63,615 nt of DNA, from assembly GCA_002408385.1 (NCBI GenBank), contig DHSB01000004.1:1-63615 (forward strand), read 5' to 3'. This DNA is from Myxococcales bacterium UBA5297. GTDB lineage: Bacteria > Myxococcota > Myxococcia > Myxococcales > UBA5297. The notes under the pieces are model-generated. The model saw only the letters and a program-made list of their open reading frames with translations, was not told the DNA's origin and did not search any database. Positions 41,270 to 50,502 of the stretch are shown here, piece by piece; the first letter of the stretch is position 1; every line of letters begins with the position of its first letter. The translations under genes and the position numbers were made by a program.

Positions 41270-41992
41270 TTAGGGGCGAACGCGGAGGGCGCGCTCGAGG
41301 TGCCGAAAGGCGGTCAGCAGCAGCTCCGCCTCGCGCTGCGAGGGCGAGGCGCGTTCGAGCAGGCGCTTGAGCTCCGAGAGGATGGCGTCCGGGTTCTGGG
41401 GGTTGAGGAAGTCGGCCTCCACGAGCACCGAGCGCATCTTCGCGTAGAGCGTCTCGAGCAGGCGCGCGTTGGCCGGCGGGGGACGCTCGAGAGGCTCGCG
41501 CGGCTCAAGCGAGGCGAGGAAGCACTCGTGCGCCGCGAGCATCACCGACTGCGCGAGGTTGATCGACGTCTTGGCGGGCGCCGTGGGGATGTTGACGACC
41601 AGGTGGCAATGGTCGAGCTCCGCGTCAGAGAGCCCACGCTGCTCGTTGCCGAAGACGACGACCACCTCGCCGCCCGAATCGGTCTCGGCCGAGGCGCGGG
41701 CGACAAACTCGCGCAGCAAGAGGGTCGGGCGCCCCTCGGGAGCCCGTGAGGTCGTGCCCGCGACCATCGTCCCGTGCTCGACCGCGCTGGCCAGGTCCTT
41801 GGCCACGCGCAGGTGGTCGAGCAGATCGTCGGCGTCGGTGGCCATCTTGCGCGCGCGCTCGAAGTCGTGGGTGTGCGGATCGGCGACGATGATGCGCGAC
41901 AGGCCGCTGTTTTTCATCGCGCGCAGGGCGCTCCCGAGGTTGTCGGGGTGACGCACCTTGTCGAGGACGAAGCTGACGCGGCTCAAATCCAA
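41270..41992 (-). CDS. trmJ: SPOUT tRNA/rRNA methyltransferase, TrmJ-like
   Basis: A 240-residue enzyme of the SpoU/TrmH class that transfers a methyl group from SAM to a ribose 2'-OH. Motif 1 is SFVLDKVRHPDNLGSALRAMKNSG, motif 2 VVVFGNEQRGLSDAEL and motif 3 NIPTAPAKTSINLAQSVMLAAHE. The length and the C-terminal helical extension fit TrmJ (Cm32/Um32 of tRNA) better than TrmH or RlmB. It reads convergently toward the zinc-finger gene. Confidence 0.8.
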   Translation of the reverse strand: MDLSRVSFVLDKVRHPDNLGSALRAMKNSGLSRIIVADPHTHDFERARKMATDADDLLDHLRVAKDLASAVEHGTMVAGTTSRAPEGRPTLLLREFVARASAETDSGGEVVVVFGNEQRGLSDAELDHCHLVVNIPTAPAKTSINLAQSVMLAAHECFLASLEPREPLERPPPANARLLETLYAKMRSVLVEADFLNPQNPDAILSELKRLLERASPSQREAELLLTAFRHLERALRVRP

Positions 41993-42302
41993 TGCGGGGC
42001 TCCTTGTTGTCGAAGGAACGAAAAGAAGAGGCGAGGTTATGCCGCCCGGTCAAGCCTTTCGTGGCCCCGAGGCAAAGGCCCGTGGGGCGTGCCCACCGGC
42101 GGCGACTCGAGGCGCATTCGGACGCCGAACTCATTCCGAGAACCGCCTGCGCCCTTGCTCGGCTTTGCCTCCTTGCTCGGGCGGCAGCCTCGAGCAGCCG
42201 CAAGACTCGCGCGAAGAACCGCCCCGCGTGCGCCAAGTGCCGCGAGAGCTCGAAGGACCTCTCGAGCTCGCCCGGCGCGACGAGAGGGCCGCGCCTCGAG
42301 AA
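41993..42302. other. Gene-free gap upstream of trmJ
   Basis: About 310 bases between the stop of the binding-protein gene (42303) and trmJ, both on the minus strand. I see no gene, terminator or clear promoter. Confidence 0.4.
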
Positions 42303-43232
42303 TCATTCAAAGACGCGGATGGGGTAGCCGGCCTTGGCGGCGTACTTGAAGATCTCGAGCGCGAGGTTGCACTCGACGCCAATCCGCTTGGCGGTCGAGA
42401 GGTTGATCGCGAGGTCGAGCCCCTCGGGGACCGCCACCGGCAGCGACCCGGCCGGAAGCTTTTCGAGGACGATGCGGTTGGCGAGCCGGCCAGCCTGCTG
42501 GCCGATGTTCGTGAAGTTTGGCGAGAGCGAGACGAGGGCGCCGTCTCGCACCTGCGATTCGGAGAGCGCGAAGAGCGGGACCTTGTTGCGCAGCGAGAAG
42601 TCGACGATGGCCTGCACGCCTTTGTCGGTGGCGACCGAGCGGTCGGCGATCATCCAGAGCGCGTCGACCTTGCCCGAGAGCGCCTGAAGCGAGGTGAGCA
42701 CCTCTTCCGGGCTGTCGACGCGGGCGGAGACCAGCTCGAGCCCGATGCCGCGCGCTGCGCCGACGCCGCTTTCGACGACGGACTTGGAGTACTTCGGGTT
42801 GTAGACCACGCCGACGCGTCGGGTAGCCGGAGCGAGCGCCTTGAGCGTCTCGAGCTGAGACTTGATCGGTCGCGACAGCGCGATGCCGGTGACCATCCCT
42901 CCCTCGAGCCCGTACTTCTCGTGGTTGGGCACCATGACGAAGACGACGGGGATCTCGCCCAGCGCGCGCTTGGCCGAGTTGGCCGCGAGCGGGCCGATGG
43001 CGAGAACGACGGCTGGACGAGCCTGCTTGACCTTGGCGAGGAGCTTCTCCGCCCCCTCCGCATCGTTCTCCAGGCTGTACTCGGAGACGCGGCCCTTGAA
43101 CTCGGCCGAGAAGCCGGCCACCGCGGCGGCGTAGGGGCCCAGGTCGGCGCTCTTGACAACGACCGCTTCGGCCGCTGAGGCATTGGGCGGCAGGGCGAGC
43201 AGCACCGCGATGCTGAGCAGAAGCGGGCGCAT
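42303..43232 (-). CDS. TrpX-like ABC transporter substrate-binding protein
   Basis: A 309-residue periplasmic protein from ATG 43232 (GGGAGGTGG upstream). The signal peptide is about residues 1-20 (ending NASAAE). Family-typical segments are PAVVLAIGPLAANSAK, IPVVFVMVPNHEKYGLEGGMVTGI, RRVGVVYNPKYSKSV and VPLFALSESQVRDGALVSLSPN, matching the TrpX/YnjB-like (ABC_sub_bind) family, whose members bind amino acids such as tryptophan or other small ligands. No cognate permease or ATPase is present. It starts 29 bases after the pseudokinase-FGE gene, so the two are probably one operon and it may sense rather than import. Confidence 0.88.
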   Translation of the reverse strand: MRPLLLSIAVLLALPPNASAAEAVVVKSADLGPYAAAVAGFSAEFKGRVSEYSLENDAEGAEKLLAKVKQARPAVVLAIGPLAANSAKRALGEIPVVFVMVPNHEKYGLEGGMVTGIALSRPIKSQLETLKALAPATRRVGVVYNPKYSKSVVESGVGAARGIGLELVSARVDSPEEVLTSLQALSGKVDALWMIADRSVATDKGVQAIVDFSLRNKVPLFALSESQVRDGALVSLSPNFTNIGQQAGRLANRIVLEKLPAGSLPVAVPEGLDLAINLSTAKRIGVECNLALEIFKYAAKAGYPIRVFE

Positions 43233-43261
43233 CGAGACCACCTCCCTGCCGGACAGGCCGC

Positions 43262-45466
43262 TTACTTCGGGTCGGCGCAGCAGCGGAAGCCGATCCGGTC
43301 ACTGCGAGTGCCCGGCGCCCCGTTCTTGCGGGAGGCACACCGGGTCGCGTAGTCCGGCCGATCCGAAGCCCCACCCTTGAGCGTGCGATCCTCGAGGTCG
43401 GCGTTGTACTTCGAGGAGGTCCATTCGGCGACGTTGCCCGACAGGTCGGCAATTCCGTGACCGGACCGGCAGCGCGCGAAGGTGCCAGAGGAAGCGACCG
43501 GGCGATCCTCTCCGTTGGCGTCCTCGGTGTTGCAGGCGTCGGCGTCGAAATTGGCGCCGTAGGGGAAGCGCAGGCCCGCCGAGCCCTTACAGGCGCGCTC
43601 CCACTCCTCCTCGGTGCACAGGCGCTTGCCGCGCGACTTGCAAGCCTTCTCAGCCGCTTGGAAGGTGACGTTGGTCTGCGGCATCGCCCCGCGCCGGTTC
43701 GGATACTCGAAGTAGTCGATGCAGTAGGCGCCGACCTCGACGGTGGTGAGAGGCATCTCGTCAAAGCCCATCATCGGGTCGTTGCGCGCCGCGCCCATCT
43801 TGAAGGAACCCGCGGGGATTTGGCGCATCCCTCCTGGGCAGGTCGGTTTGCGCGAGACCTCGGTCGCCTCGGCCTTTTCGAGAGCCTCTTTGCGCTTGCG
43901 CTCCTCGGCGGCCTTCGCCTCGGCGAGCTTGCGCGCCTCTTCGGCCTTCCTCAGCTCTTCCGCCTTGCGCCGCGCCTCTTCCTGCTCCCTGAGCTTGTCG
44001 GCCGTGCCGGAAGGTGGCTGCACGGCCTGCTGTCCGGCGTCGGTGAGCGCCGCCGCGGCGGTTCCGGCATCGGAGAGGGCGAAGGAGCCCGCGTCCGCCG
44101 GCACTTCCTGCGTCCCGACAGATTGCGGCCCCGGAGTCGTCCCCTCAATGACCGCGGGGTGATTGAGGTAGCTCAACAGCGCGTACCCGCCGCCCCCGCC
44201 CGCGACGATTCCGATCAGCGCAAGGCTGAGCAGGCGCCCGGTGCCGCCTCGTCGCTCCCGCATGGGCCTCGGCTCGCGCCGGGGTCGGTCGCGCGAAGGG
44301 GCGATGGGAGTGACTTCGGTGCTCGTCGGGATTCCAGCAGCAGCGGAGGCAAAGGCCGGTTCGTGCCGCGCCTCAGGCACCGGCGGAGCCGGAGGGGGGC
44401 GTCGGGGCGGGGCCGGCTTGACCGGCTCGACCGGAGGGGGCGGTGGCGACGGGCGGCGGGCGGTCGCGGGTGGCCGCTCGGAGCGCTGGCTTGCTGGCTT
44501 TGGCGACGCGGGCGGCGAGGCCTTCGCGAGCGTGGCCGACAGCTCGCAGAGCGCGGCGAAGAGCTCGCCGGGCGAGGCAAAGCGCGCAGCCGGGTTCTCG
44601 TTGACCGCGCGGCCGTAGAGCGACTCGGCCTCGACCGGCAGCTCCGGGTTCTTCTTGCGCAGCTCGGGGATCGCGCCGGCCTCGGGGAAGACGCCCGCCA
44701 CCATCTCCCCGAGAATCACGCCAAGCGAATAGACGTCCGCGCGCCCATCGACCTCGTGACCGGCAAGGTACTCGGGCGCCAGATACCGGTGCCCGCCCTT
44801 GGCCCGCTGCGCGGCGGCGAACGGCAGGCGAGGGATGGCCATGCCCAGGCCGAAGTCGGTCAGCTTGAGCAGGTCCGGCAGGACGATGACGTTTTCGGGC
44901 TTGAGGTTGCTGTGCGGGCCGAGCTTGTGGGCGTTGTCGAGGCCCGCGGCCACCTGGCCGAAGATGGGCTCGACCTCCTTGAGCGCGAAGAACTGGTTCT
45001 TCTCGCGCCGCAGGTCGATGATCCGCCGCAGCGTCAGGCCGTCGAGGTACTGCATCGTGTAGAAGGGGCGATCGTCGGCTTCGCCGTCTTCGTATACGCG
45101 CACCAGGTTGTTGTGGGAGAGCTTGCGGGCGAGGCGCACCTCGCGGGCGAAGGTTTTGCGCTCGTCGTGCGACTGGAGCAGCTTGGGCGAGATGGCTTTG
45201 AGGGCCACCTCGACGTCAATCTCCTTGTCCTGGGCCTTGAAGACGTAGCCAAGCGGGCCGGCGCCGACGACGTCCTTGATCAGGTAGCGGTTCTCGAGCA
45301 GGTCGTCAGGCTTGAACGGGGCGCCATCGACGGGCGCACCGGCCAGCTTGCGGCGTGAGAACGTACCGGTAGCCTGGCGGAGGTTGCCGGACGAGAACTT
45401 CTGTCCGCAGGCGCCGCAGGCTTCGCTGCCATCAGGAACGTGGCTTCCGCAGCGGTAGCAGAGCAA
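43262..45466 (-). CDS. Ser/Thr pseudokinase fused to a formylglycine-enzyme-like domain
   Basis: About 734 residues from TTG 45466, chosen because GGAG precedes it and the next residues (CYRCGSHVPDG) open a zinc ribbon with two CxxC knuckles. The kinase-like domain (about 63-320) has the glycine loop VVGAGPLGYVF, VALK lysine and LTDFGLG, but the catalytic loop reads HSNLKPEN, replacing the HRD aspartate with Asn, so catalysis is doubtful. A Pro-rich linker, one membrane helix (about 409-432), a charged coiled coil (about 490-533) and a C-terminal FGE-sulfatase/SUMF1 domain (MRQIPAGSFKMGA, LSGNVAEWTSS, RIGFRCCADPK) follow. The last domain would be periplasmic. It is co-oriented with the substrate-binding gene 29 bases downstream. 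Confidence 0.88.
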   Translation of the reverse strand: MLCYRCGSHVPDGSEACGACGQKFSSGNLRQATGTFSRRKLAGAPVDGAPFKPDDLLENRYLIKDVVGAGPLGYVFKAQDKEIDVEVALKAISPKLLQSHDERKTFAREVRLARKLSHNNLVRVYEDGEADDRPFYTMQYLDGLTLRRIIDLRREKNQFFALKEVEPIFGQVAAGLDNAHKLGPHSNLKPENVIVLPDLLKLTDFGLGMAIPRLPFAAAQRAKGGHRYLAPEYLAGHEVDGRADVYSLGVILGEMVAGVFPEAGAIPELRKKNPELPVEAESLYGRAVNENPAARFASPGELFAALCELSATLAKASPPASPKPASQRSERPPATARRPSPPPPPVEPVKPAPPRRPPPAPPVPEARHEPAFASAAAGIPTSTEVTPIAPSRDRPRREPRPMRERRGGTGRLLSLALIGIVAGGGGGYALLSYLNHPAVIEGTTPGPQSVGTQEVPADAGSFALSDAGTAAAALTDAGQQAVQPPSGTADKLREQEEARRKAEELRKAEEARKLAEAKAAEERKRKEALEKAEATEVSRKPTCPGGMRQIPAGSFKMGAARNDPMMGFDEMPLTTVEVGAYCIDYFEYPNRRGAMPQTNVTFQAAEKACKSRGKRLCTEEEWERACKGSAGLRFPYGANFDADACNTEDANGEDRPVASSGTFARCRSGHGIADLSGNVAEWTSSKYNADLEDRTLKGGASDRPDYATRCASRKNGAPGTRSDRIGFRCCADPK

Positions 45467-45990
45467 AGAGGCTCCGACTCCAAAGGAGGCGAAATCCCGG
45501 CGACCACCGAACTCGGTGGCCGAAAAACCATAATAGGTCGGTTGATTACCAGATTTGGCCCGGGGCAGGCAAGAAAGGCGCACACCCCGCGGGGGGGAGG
45601 GGACCCGTCGGCCGCCATCGGGCGAGGAGCGAGGGCGCCTTCGCGTGCCAACCGGCGGAAATAAATAAGGAAAGGCTGGCCGCGAGGCGCGAGATCGGCG
45701 AACTGGCGACTCTTCGCGTTCTCGGGGGCTAGGCGCCGGCGGCCGACTCGGCCGTGGTCCGGGGGCCCTTCCCCGGCCATTTCGCCAAAGGACGGCCGGC
45801 CCTGCAAGGGGGCGATCTTTAAGCTGGATCGACCGGCGGGGGGGGGCGACCGGAGCGCCGGCCTTGGTGCGGCTGCCGGGCCCCCTCAGTGTCGCCCGCG
45901 CATCTGCTCGATTCTTGGGCGGGCGCATTGCTATGCGCCCCTACCGTCCTGCAACCGATCGCAGGTTTCGGGCGAAGCCCGGGCTGGCGA
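45467..45990. other. Upstream region of the pseudokinase gene; contains repeat A copy 3
   Basis: No gene. On the minus strand the leader has a 7-bp hairpin CCACCGA-GT-TCGGTGG (45504-45519), next to an AT-richer CCTATTATGG. A run of nine G is at 45838-45846, directly before the repeat copy. Confidence 0.45.
45847..45990 (-). repeat. Dispersed repeat family A, copy 3 (inverted)
   Basis: In inverse orientation to copies 1 and 2. It has the central hairpin GGGCGCAT-TGCT-ATGCGCCC (45921-45940), AATCGAGCAGATGCGCGGGCG, and the second hairpin CCCGGGCTTCGCCCG. It ends exactly at the stop codon of the response regulator (45991). Confidence 0.8.
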
Positions 45991-46386
45991 CTACCGCTCG
46001 GCAGCTTGGCGCTGCAGCGACTCGACCAGGTCCATCAGCTCAGCGCCTCTGAACGGCTTGTTGATGTAGCCATCGGCGCCCGCGCGCTTGGCCGTCTCGA
46101 CGTCGCGGGCCTTCGCCTTGGCGGTGAGCATGTAGATAGGCACCTGGGCTGTGCCCGGGTCGCTCTTGAGCAGGCGGCAGACGGTGATGCCGTCCATCCC
46201 GGGTAGCACGATGTCGAGCAGAATCAGGTGGAAGGGACGGCTCTTGGCCGCCTTGAGGCACTCGACGCCGTCGGCGGCAACCTCCACCTCGACCGAGCTG
46301 GTGGTCAGCATCGTGCGCACGAGCTCGCGGATGACGGGCTCGTCGTCAACGAGGAGCACACGGAAGGTGGGGTCGGTCGGAGGCAT
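45991..46386 (-). CDS. Single-domain response regulator (CheY-like)
   Basis: A 131-residue receiver. The acidic pocket DDE is at about residues 14-16, the phospho-acceptor Asp in LILLDIVLPGMDG (about 59), the Thr/Ser switch in YMLTAKA and the conserved Lys in YINKPF. There is no output domain, so it acts by protein contact. No kinase is next to it. It ends against repeat A copy 3. Confidence 0.92.
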   Translation of the reverse strand: MPPTDPTFRVLLVDDEPVIRELVRTMLTTSSVEVEVAADGVECLKAAKSRPFHLILLDIVLPGMDGITVCRLLKSDPGTAQVPIYMLTAKAKARDVETAKRAGADGYINKPFRGAELMDLVESLQRQAAER

Positions 46387-46636
46387 CGAGTTTTGTCGCG
46401 AAAAGTGCGAAAGATTCTACAGGGAACCTGAGCCGGCCGACAATCGTCGCGATGTCGCATCCTCGGGGGGGGCCGGCTGCCGCGGGCCCTGGAGCTGGGC
46501 TGCTGCTCCTTGGAACGACCCATTATCCGGCGGCCCGCTTGCGTTGTTACGCTGCCTGTTCGCCCGTCCAGCCGGCGCCCTATCGGGCATTTCGTCCGGC
46601 AGGTGCACAGCCTCTAGCCATAGCGGAGGTCTCACC
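46387..46636. other. Divergent promoter region
   Basis: About 250 bases between a minus-strand response regulator and a plus-strand membrane protein. No clear gene; the promoters of both should lie here, but none is convincing. Confidence 0.35.
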
Positions 46637-47248
46637 GTGGACAGGACTACGACCCATACGGCCCCGGGGGAGGCCACGAATCCCCCGATGTCGAACGCAG
46701 CCTGGGCTCCGCCCTTCAGGTGGAGCGCAATCTTCGCGGGTAGCTTCGTCGCACTTGGCATCACCCTCATCCTGACGGTGCTCGGCTTTGCCGGGGTCGT
46801 CTCGTCGCTCAACCCCGAGAACCCGACCATCGCAGGGGGCGCGGCCATCGGGCTGGGCATCTGGCTGTTCATCGTGCCCCTTTTCTCGCTGTTCTTCGGT
46901 GGTTGGACAGCAGCCCGGGGCTCCCGGCTGCTGACGCGTACCTCGGCTGGGCTGCACGGCGCGGTGGTCTGGGCGCTTTATCAAGTGGTGACGCTCTTCT
47001 TCGCGGGGGCCATGTTGACGGGCATCCTCGGCGGCATCGCCGGCATGGCTGGGCAGCCGCAAATCGGCTCGCAACTGGGCGCCACCCTCATCGGCGCTGG
47101 CATCGGCGCGCTGTGGGGCATCTTCGCTTCGATGGTGCTCTCGCTGCTGACCGCGGTGCTCGGCGGCCTCGTCGGCTTCGGCAGGCGCGAACGGCGTGAG
47201 CGACGCGAGCCCGTCCCGGTACAGCGGCCTGCCGAGAGCAGGGCCTAA
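46637..47248 (+). CDS. Four-TM hypothetical membrane protein
   Basis: A 203-residue protein from GTG 46637 with GCGGAGGTCTCACC upstream. Four membrane helices: about 28-52 (WSAIFAGSFVALGITLILTV), 70-92, 105-135 and 145-170, with a Gly-rich GILGGIAGMAGQPQIGSQLG segment between the third and fourth. The C-terminus is basic (RRERRERRE). The WSAIFAGSFVALG opening occurs in small bacterial membrane proteins of unknown function. No function is assigned. Confidence 0.8.
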   Translation: MDRTTTHTAPGEATNPPMSNAAWAPPFRWSAIFAGSFVALGITLILTVLGFAGVVSSLNPENPTIAGGAAIGLGIWLFIVPLFSLFFGGWTAARGSRLLTRTSAGLHGAVVWALYQVVTLFFAGAMLTGILGGIAGMAGQPQIGSQLGATLIGAGIGALWGIFASMVLSLLTAVLGGLVGFGRRERRERREPVPVQRPAESRA

Positions 47249-47277
47249 GCCACCGCGACATCCGGCCGCTCCGGCTG

Positions 47278-47312
47278 AAAGGGCTTGTCCTCTTCCAAGG
47301 GACAGGCCCTTT
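47278..47312. terminator. Bidirectional terminator hairpin
   Basis: AAAGGGCTTGTCC-N8-GGACAGGCCCTTT: a 13-bp stem with one G-U pair, between the convergent membrane-protein and batE-like genes. It is followed by only a weak T-rich stretch on either strand. Confidence 0.6.
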
Positions 47313-47374
47313 GCCTCTTGTGCAACGGAGGGCGATGAGCAGGCTGCAGGCGGGTCGTCCCGCCCGCTGGGAGA

Positions 47375-48169
47375 TCAACCAGGAGAGATTTGGACCGCGC
47401 CCTCGGCCGAAATCCAGCCTTGGAGGCCGTTCGACAGGCGGATGCGGGTGAAAGCACCTTGCTGATCGAGCACCCGCACTTTGAGGCCCTCGTGGACCTC
47501 GAAGGCAGGCTTGATGCTCGCATCCGGGCCCTCGCGCACCGGCAGGGCCGAGGCGACGACGATCGCGTCCCGTGCGCTCTCGGCAACGTAGGCGTGGGCG
47601 GCGGTCACCACGGCGCACGGCAGCGACAGCAAGATGGCGAGGCTCCCGAAGGCCACCATCGCCCCGCGCCGCCCGCTCGACGAGGCAAAGCGCCGCAGCA
47701 GCACGAGCATCCAGCCCCCCGTCCAGAGCAACAGGAGGGCGAGGCTCCAGCGCTCGCCGCGCGTGTGGAAGACTATCCGCGAGGCGAGGGGCTCGGAGCC
47801 GGCGGCCTCCTCGGGCGAGCCGACGAGCTTGTCGACGCGCAGGCGGCGCGCCTTCTCGAGGTTTGCCCGCGCATCGCCGTCTCCGGGATCGAGCCGCAAC
47901 GCCCGCTCGAGGTGCAGGACGGCCCACCCGATCTTGTTCTGGCGCAGGTAGGCGGTGCCGAGATTGAAGGAGAGGTCCGCGCCCGAAAAGCCAGCCTCGG
48001 TGAGGCGCTCATAGCCCTCGATGCAGGTCTTGTAGTCCTCGCGCATGCACGCCTCGTTGGCGGCACGGAAGACGACCTCGGCCTCGGCAGGCGTGTAGTG
48101 CTGGGCAACCGCGGCGGCCGCGGGCGAGGCGAGCCCGAGCACTGCTGCCGCCACGACGAGGCTTCTCAA
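47375..48169 (-). CDS. batE: BatE-like TPR and SH3 protein
   Basis: About 264 residues from a TTG at 48169. A signal peptide or first helix (ending ASPAAAAVAQ) precedes a TPR region with NLGTAYLRQNKIGWAVLHLERALRLDPGD, two membrane helices (LALLLLWTGGWMLVLLRRF and MVAFGSLAILLSLPCAVV), then a bacterial SH3-type segment with VREGPDASIKPAFEVHEGLKVRV and GLQGWISAEGAV. This order is that of BatE, the last protein of the aerotolerance operon. The start is uncertain: GGGAGG is 11 or more bases upstream and other in-frame starts exist. A 365-base gap with a repeat separates it from batD. Confidence 0.8.
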   Translation of the reverse strand: MRSLVVAAAVLGLASPAAAAVAQHYTPAEAEVVFRAANEACMREDYKTCIEGYERLTEAGFSGADLSFNLGTAYLRQNKIGWAVLHLERALRLDPGDGDARANLEKARRLRVDKLVGSPEEAAGSEPLASRIVFHTRGERWSLALLLLWTGGWMLVLLRRFASSSGRRGAMVAFGSLAILLSLPCAVVTAAHAYVAESARDAIVVASALPVREGPDASIKPAFEVHEGLKVRVLDQQGAFTRIRLSNGLQGWISAEGAVQISPG

Positions 48170-48173
48170 GAGG

Positions 48174-48537
48174 TGTCGGGAAACCTCCCTGACCTCGGCC
48201 CTCCGCCTCCGATCACCTCGAGCGCAGTCGAGAGGCCCGAGCTCTGCACCGGGCCCTCGCCCGGCTGCGGTCTGATAAACGAACAGCGGACTGGACGCAG
48301 AGCACGCGCACGCAAGTGGCAGTCCCCTCTCCCGGGCTTGCGTGGGAAGAGGGGAGAGGGAAGGCTGGCCGCAAGCGGTCGAGCAGAGCCCTCCTGCCGG
48401 CTCGACCATCGTGCTCAACCTCGAGGAGCCTCGGTGGCGGTTGGTGAGGAGCGCAGCCTCCCGAGGAACCAGGCAGGAGGGGCCGAGGGGCTCGGGCCGC
48501 CCGGCTTGCGCGCACAGGATTCTTCGACTCGTCTTCA
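48174..48537 (+). repeat. Dispersed repeat family B, copy 3 (diverged), with hairpin
   Basis: Left end TGTCGGGAAACCTCCC and right end GATTCTTCGACTCGTCTTC resemble copies 1 and 2; CTCCCGAGGAAC and GAGGGGCTCGGGC are shared. It also contains a separate hairpin, TCCCCTCT-CCC-N10-GGG-A-AGAGGGGA (48323-48355), around a CCCGGGCTTGCG loop. It occupies the gap between batD and batE, leaving the operon's last gene to be reached by read-through or a new promoter. Confidence 0.55.
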
Positions 48538-50502
48538 CCGCCCCTCCTCCTGGCCGTCGGCCGGCCGCAGGCGGACAGCCTCGAGCGCATCCATCACCCC
48601 GAGCGCCTCGGCATGCACCCTCTTCATCGTCGAGCCCTCGGTGGCCCCGGGGGCAAAGCGCCCCGCGTCGCAGGTGTCGAGAGCCGCGCCGAGGCGGCCG
48701 GCGAGCTCGCCCGGCGCGCCGGCTGCCTGTAGCCGGGAGGCGAGCTCCGGCCGTGTGAGGCCGGCCACCGGGGTGCCGAGCTTGGCGGCGAGGTAGTCGT
48801 TGAGCGCGCGGCTCACCTCAGCGTAGAAGGCATCGGGCTTGCCCGCCTTCATCAGGTCCTTTGCCGTCCGCAGCCGCCGGCGCGTCCGGCTGCCCGCCTT
48901 GCGCTTGCGCGTTCCCTCGTCCTGCTGACGCACCGCGCTGCGCAATAGGCCGAACGCGGTCAGGCCGATCCAGAGGACGAGCGGCGAGGCGGCGATCGGC
49001 AGGAAGAAGGGCTTGCGGTAGAGCGGAACCGTCGGGCGCGACAGCTCGCCCTTGTAGCGCAGCGGCCGCAGCCCAGTGCCGGCGAGCAGATTGACGGCGT
49101 GATCGCCCTCGGCCGCTCCTGCCGCGGCCGGAGCGCCGGGCTGGCCGCCGGCGATCAGTTGGCCGGCCTCGACCTCGACGCGGATCGGTTCGCTGCCGGT
49201 CTGGCGATAGTCGCGGGCGGCGGGGTCGAAGTAGCTGAAGACGAGCGGCGGGATCTCGAACGCGCCGGTCTGGGTCGGCATCAGCAGGTACTCGAGGGTG
49301 CGCCGCCCCCCGTAGCGGCCCTTCGCGGTGGAGAGCTTCTCGCTCGTGGTCGGGTCGAAGCTCTTGAAGCCGCTGATCGGCGGCAGCTTGGGGAGCGCGA
49401 CGTTTCGCAGATTGCCGGTGCCCTCGAGCGTGACCCGCAAGGTTATCGGCTGGCCGAGCGGGACGCGGGTCGGCGACGCCTCGGCCTTCAGGCGCCACTG
49501 GCCGACGTTGGCCGCCTCGAAGCCGTCGGGCGCCCCCGGCGGCAGCGGCAGCACCTCGATGGTCACCGGCTGGGAGACGCGGTGCACCTTGCGCCCCGAG
49601 AAGACCAGGCTGAACCCGGTGGAGACGTCCACCTCGACCGGGTCGATGGTCAGCTTGCCCGACTTGATGGGGAACAGAGCGCGTTTGCGCAGCAGGAAGA
49701 CCCGGTACGGCTCGCCGTCGATCATCTTCAGCTCGCCGCTTATCTGCGAAGGGGTCTCGATGTCCTCGGCCCAGAAGCCGTCGAGCTTGGGCATCTGCAT
49801 ACCGTCGACGCCGCTGATGTCGACGCGCGAGAAGAGGTAGGTCGACAGCGTGATCTGCTCGCCGAGCCAGGCCTGACGCTTGTTGACGTGGCTGCGCAGG
49901 TAGATGTCGCTGTCGCTGGCCGGCCGCTCGTGGCCGAGCCCGCCGCCGAAGAACTGCTCGAGGAGCTGGTCGGGGTCGTCGGGGAAGGCATCGGGCAGGC
50001 CGAAGGGGTTGGTCGGCCGCGGGGGTTGTTGGGGCTGAGGTCGCGGCGCCGGTCGGCTCGGGGCCTGGCTCGCCGAGAGGACCTTCACCTTGATCGGCCC
50101 GGTCTCGTACTTCTTGCCCTTGGCGACGAGCCTGCCGGGCTTGATCGTCAGCGTCCCGGTCTTTCGCGGCGAGAGGATGAGCGTGTAGACCCGCACCCGG
50201 CGGAAGGTCGGCGGGCCGCCGCTCGCCATGTTGAAGGACATCTGCTGGGACTGCGACCGCGACAGCACCTGAAAATCCGGAGCTTCGGGCAGGCGTACAT
50301 CTTCGCTGCCATCCTGGGCGTCGATGGCGAGCGTGACCGTCAGCGTCAGCGTGTCGTCAATCGCCACCTGCTGTTTGTCGGTCACCGCGTAGAACTCGAC
50401 CTCGCCGGCGCGCACGCCCGGCGCCCCGAAGAGCACGGTCGCGAGGGCGAGGACGCCCAGGGCGCGGGCGGCTCGCCTACCAGTCTTTGTCGGGACGGGC
50501 AC
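48535..50502 (-). CDS. batD: BatD-like membrane protein of the aerotolerance operon
   Basis: A 655-residue protein from GTG 50502, overlapping the batC-like gene by 26 bases, with AAGGGGAAC upstream. A signal peptide (about 1-32) is followed by a series of immunoglobulin-like periplasmic domains (VAIDDTLTLTVTLAIDAQDG near the start), a Pro/Gln linker (about 148-165), and one C-terminal membrane helix (about 501-525) with an Arg-rich cytoplasmic part (RKRKAGSRTRRRLRTAKDL). This is the BatD organisation. Such proteins cooperate with VWA proteins BatA/BatB and MoxR in envelope stress or oxygen tolerance; the mechanism is not settled. Confidence 0.9.
   Translation of the reverse strand: MPVPTKTGRRAARALGVLALATVLFGAPGVRAGEVEFYAVTDKQQVAIDDTLTLTVTLAIDAQDGSEDVRLPEAPDFQVLSRSQSQQMSFNMASGGPPTFRRVRVYTLILSPRKTGTLTIKPGRLVAKGKKYETGPIKVKVLSASQAPSRPAPRPQPQQPPRPTNPFGLPDAFPDDPDQLLEQFFGGGLGHERPASDSDIYLRSHVNKRQAWLGEQITLSTYLFSRVDISGVDGMQMPKLDGFWAEDIETPSQISGELKMIDGEPYRVFLLRKRALFPIKSGKLTIDPVEVDVSTGFSLVFSGRKVHRVSQPVTIEVLPLPPGAPDGFEAANVGQWRLKAEASPTRVPLGQPITLRVTLEGTGNLRNVALPKLPPISGFKSFDPTTSEKLSTAKGRYGGRRTLEYLLMPTQTGAFEIPPLVFSYFDPAARDYRQTGSEPIRVEVEAGQLIAGGQPGAPAAAGAAEGDHAVNLLAGTGLRPLRYKGELSRPTVPLYRKPFFLPIAASPLVLWIGLTAFGLLRSAVRQQDEGTRKRKAGSRTRRRLRTAKDLMKAGKPDAFYAEVSRALNDYLAAKLGTPVAGLTRPELASRLQAAGAPGELAGRLGAALDTCDAGRFAPGATEGSTMKRVHAEALGVMDALEAVRLRPADGQEEGR

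Noticed and set aside
42303..45466. A complete ABC importer
   Set aside because: Only the binding protein is present; no permease or ATPase is adjacent.
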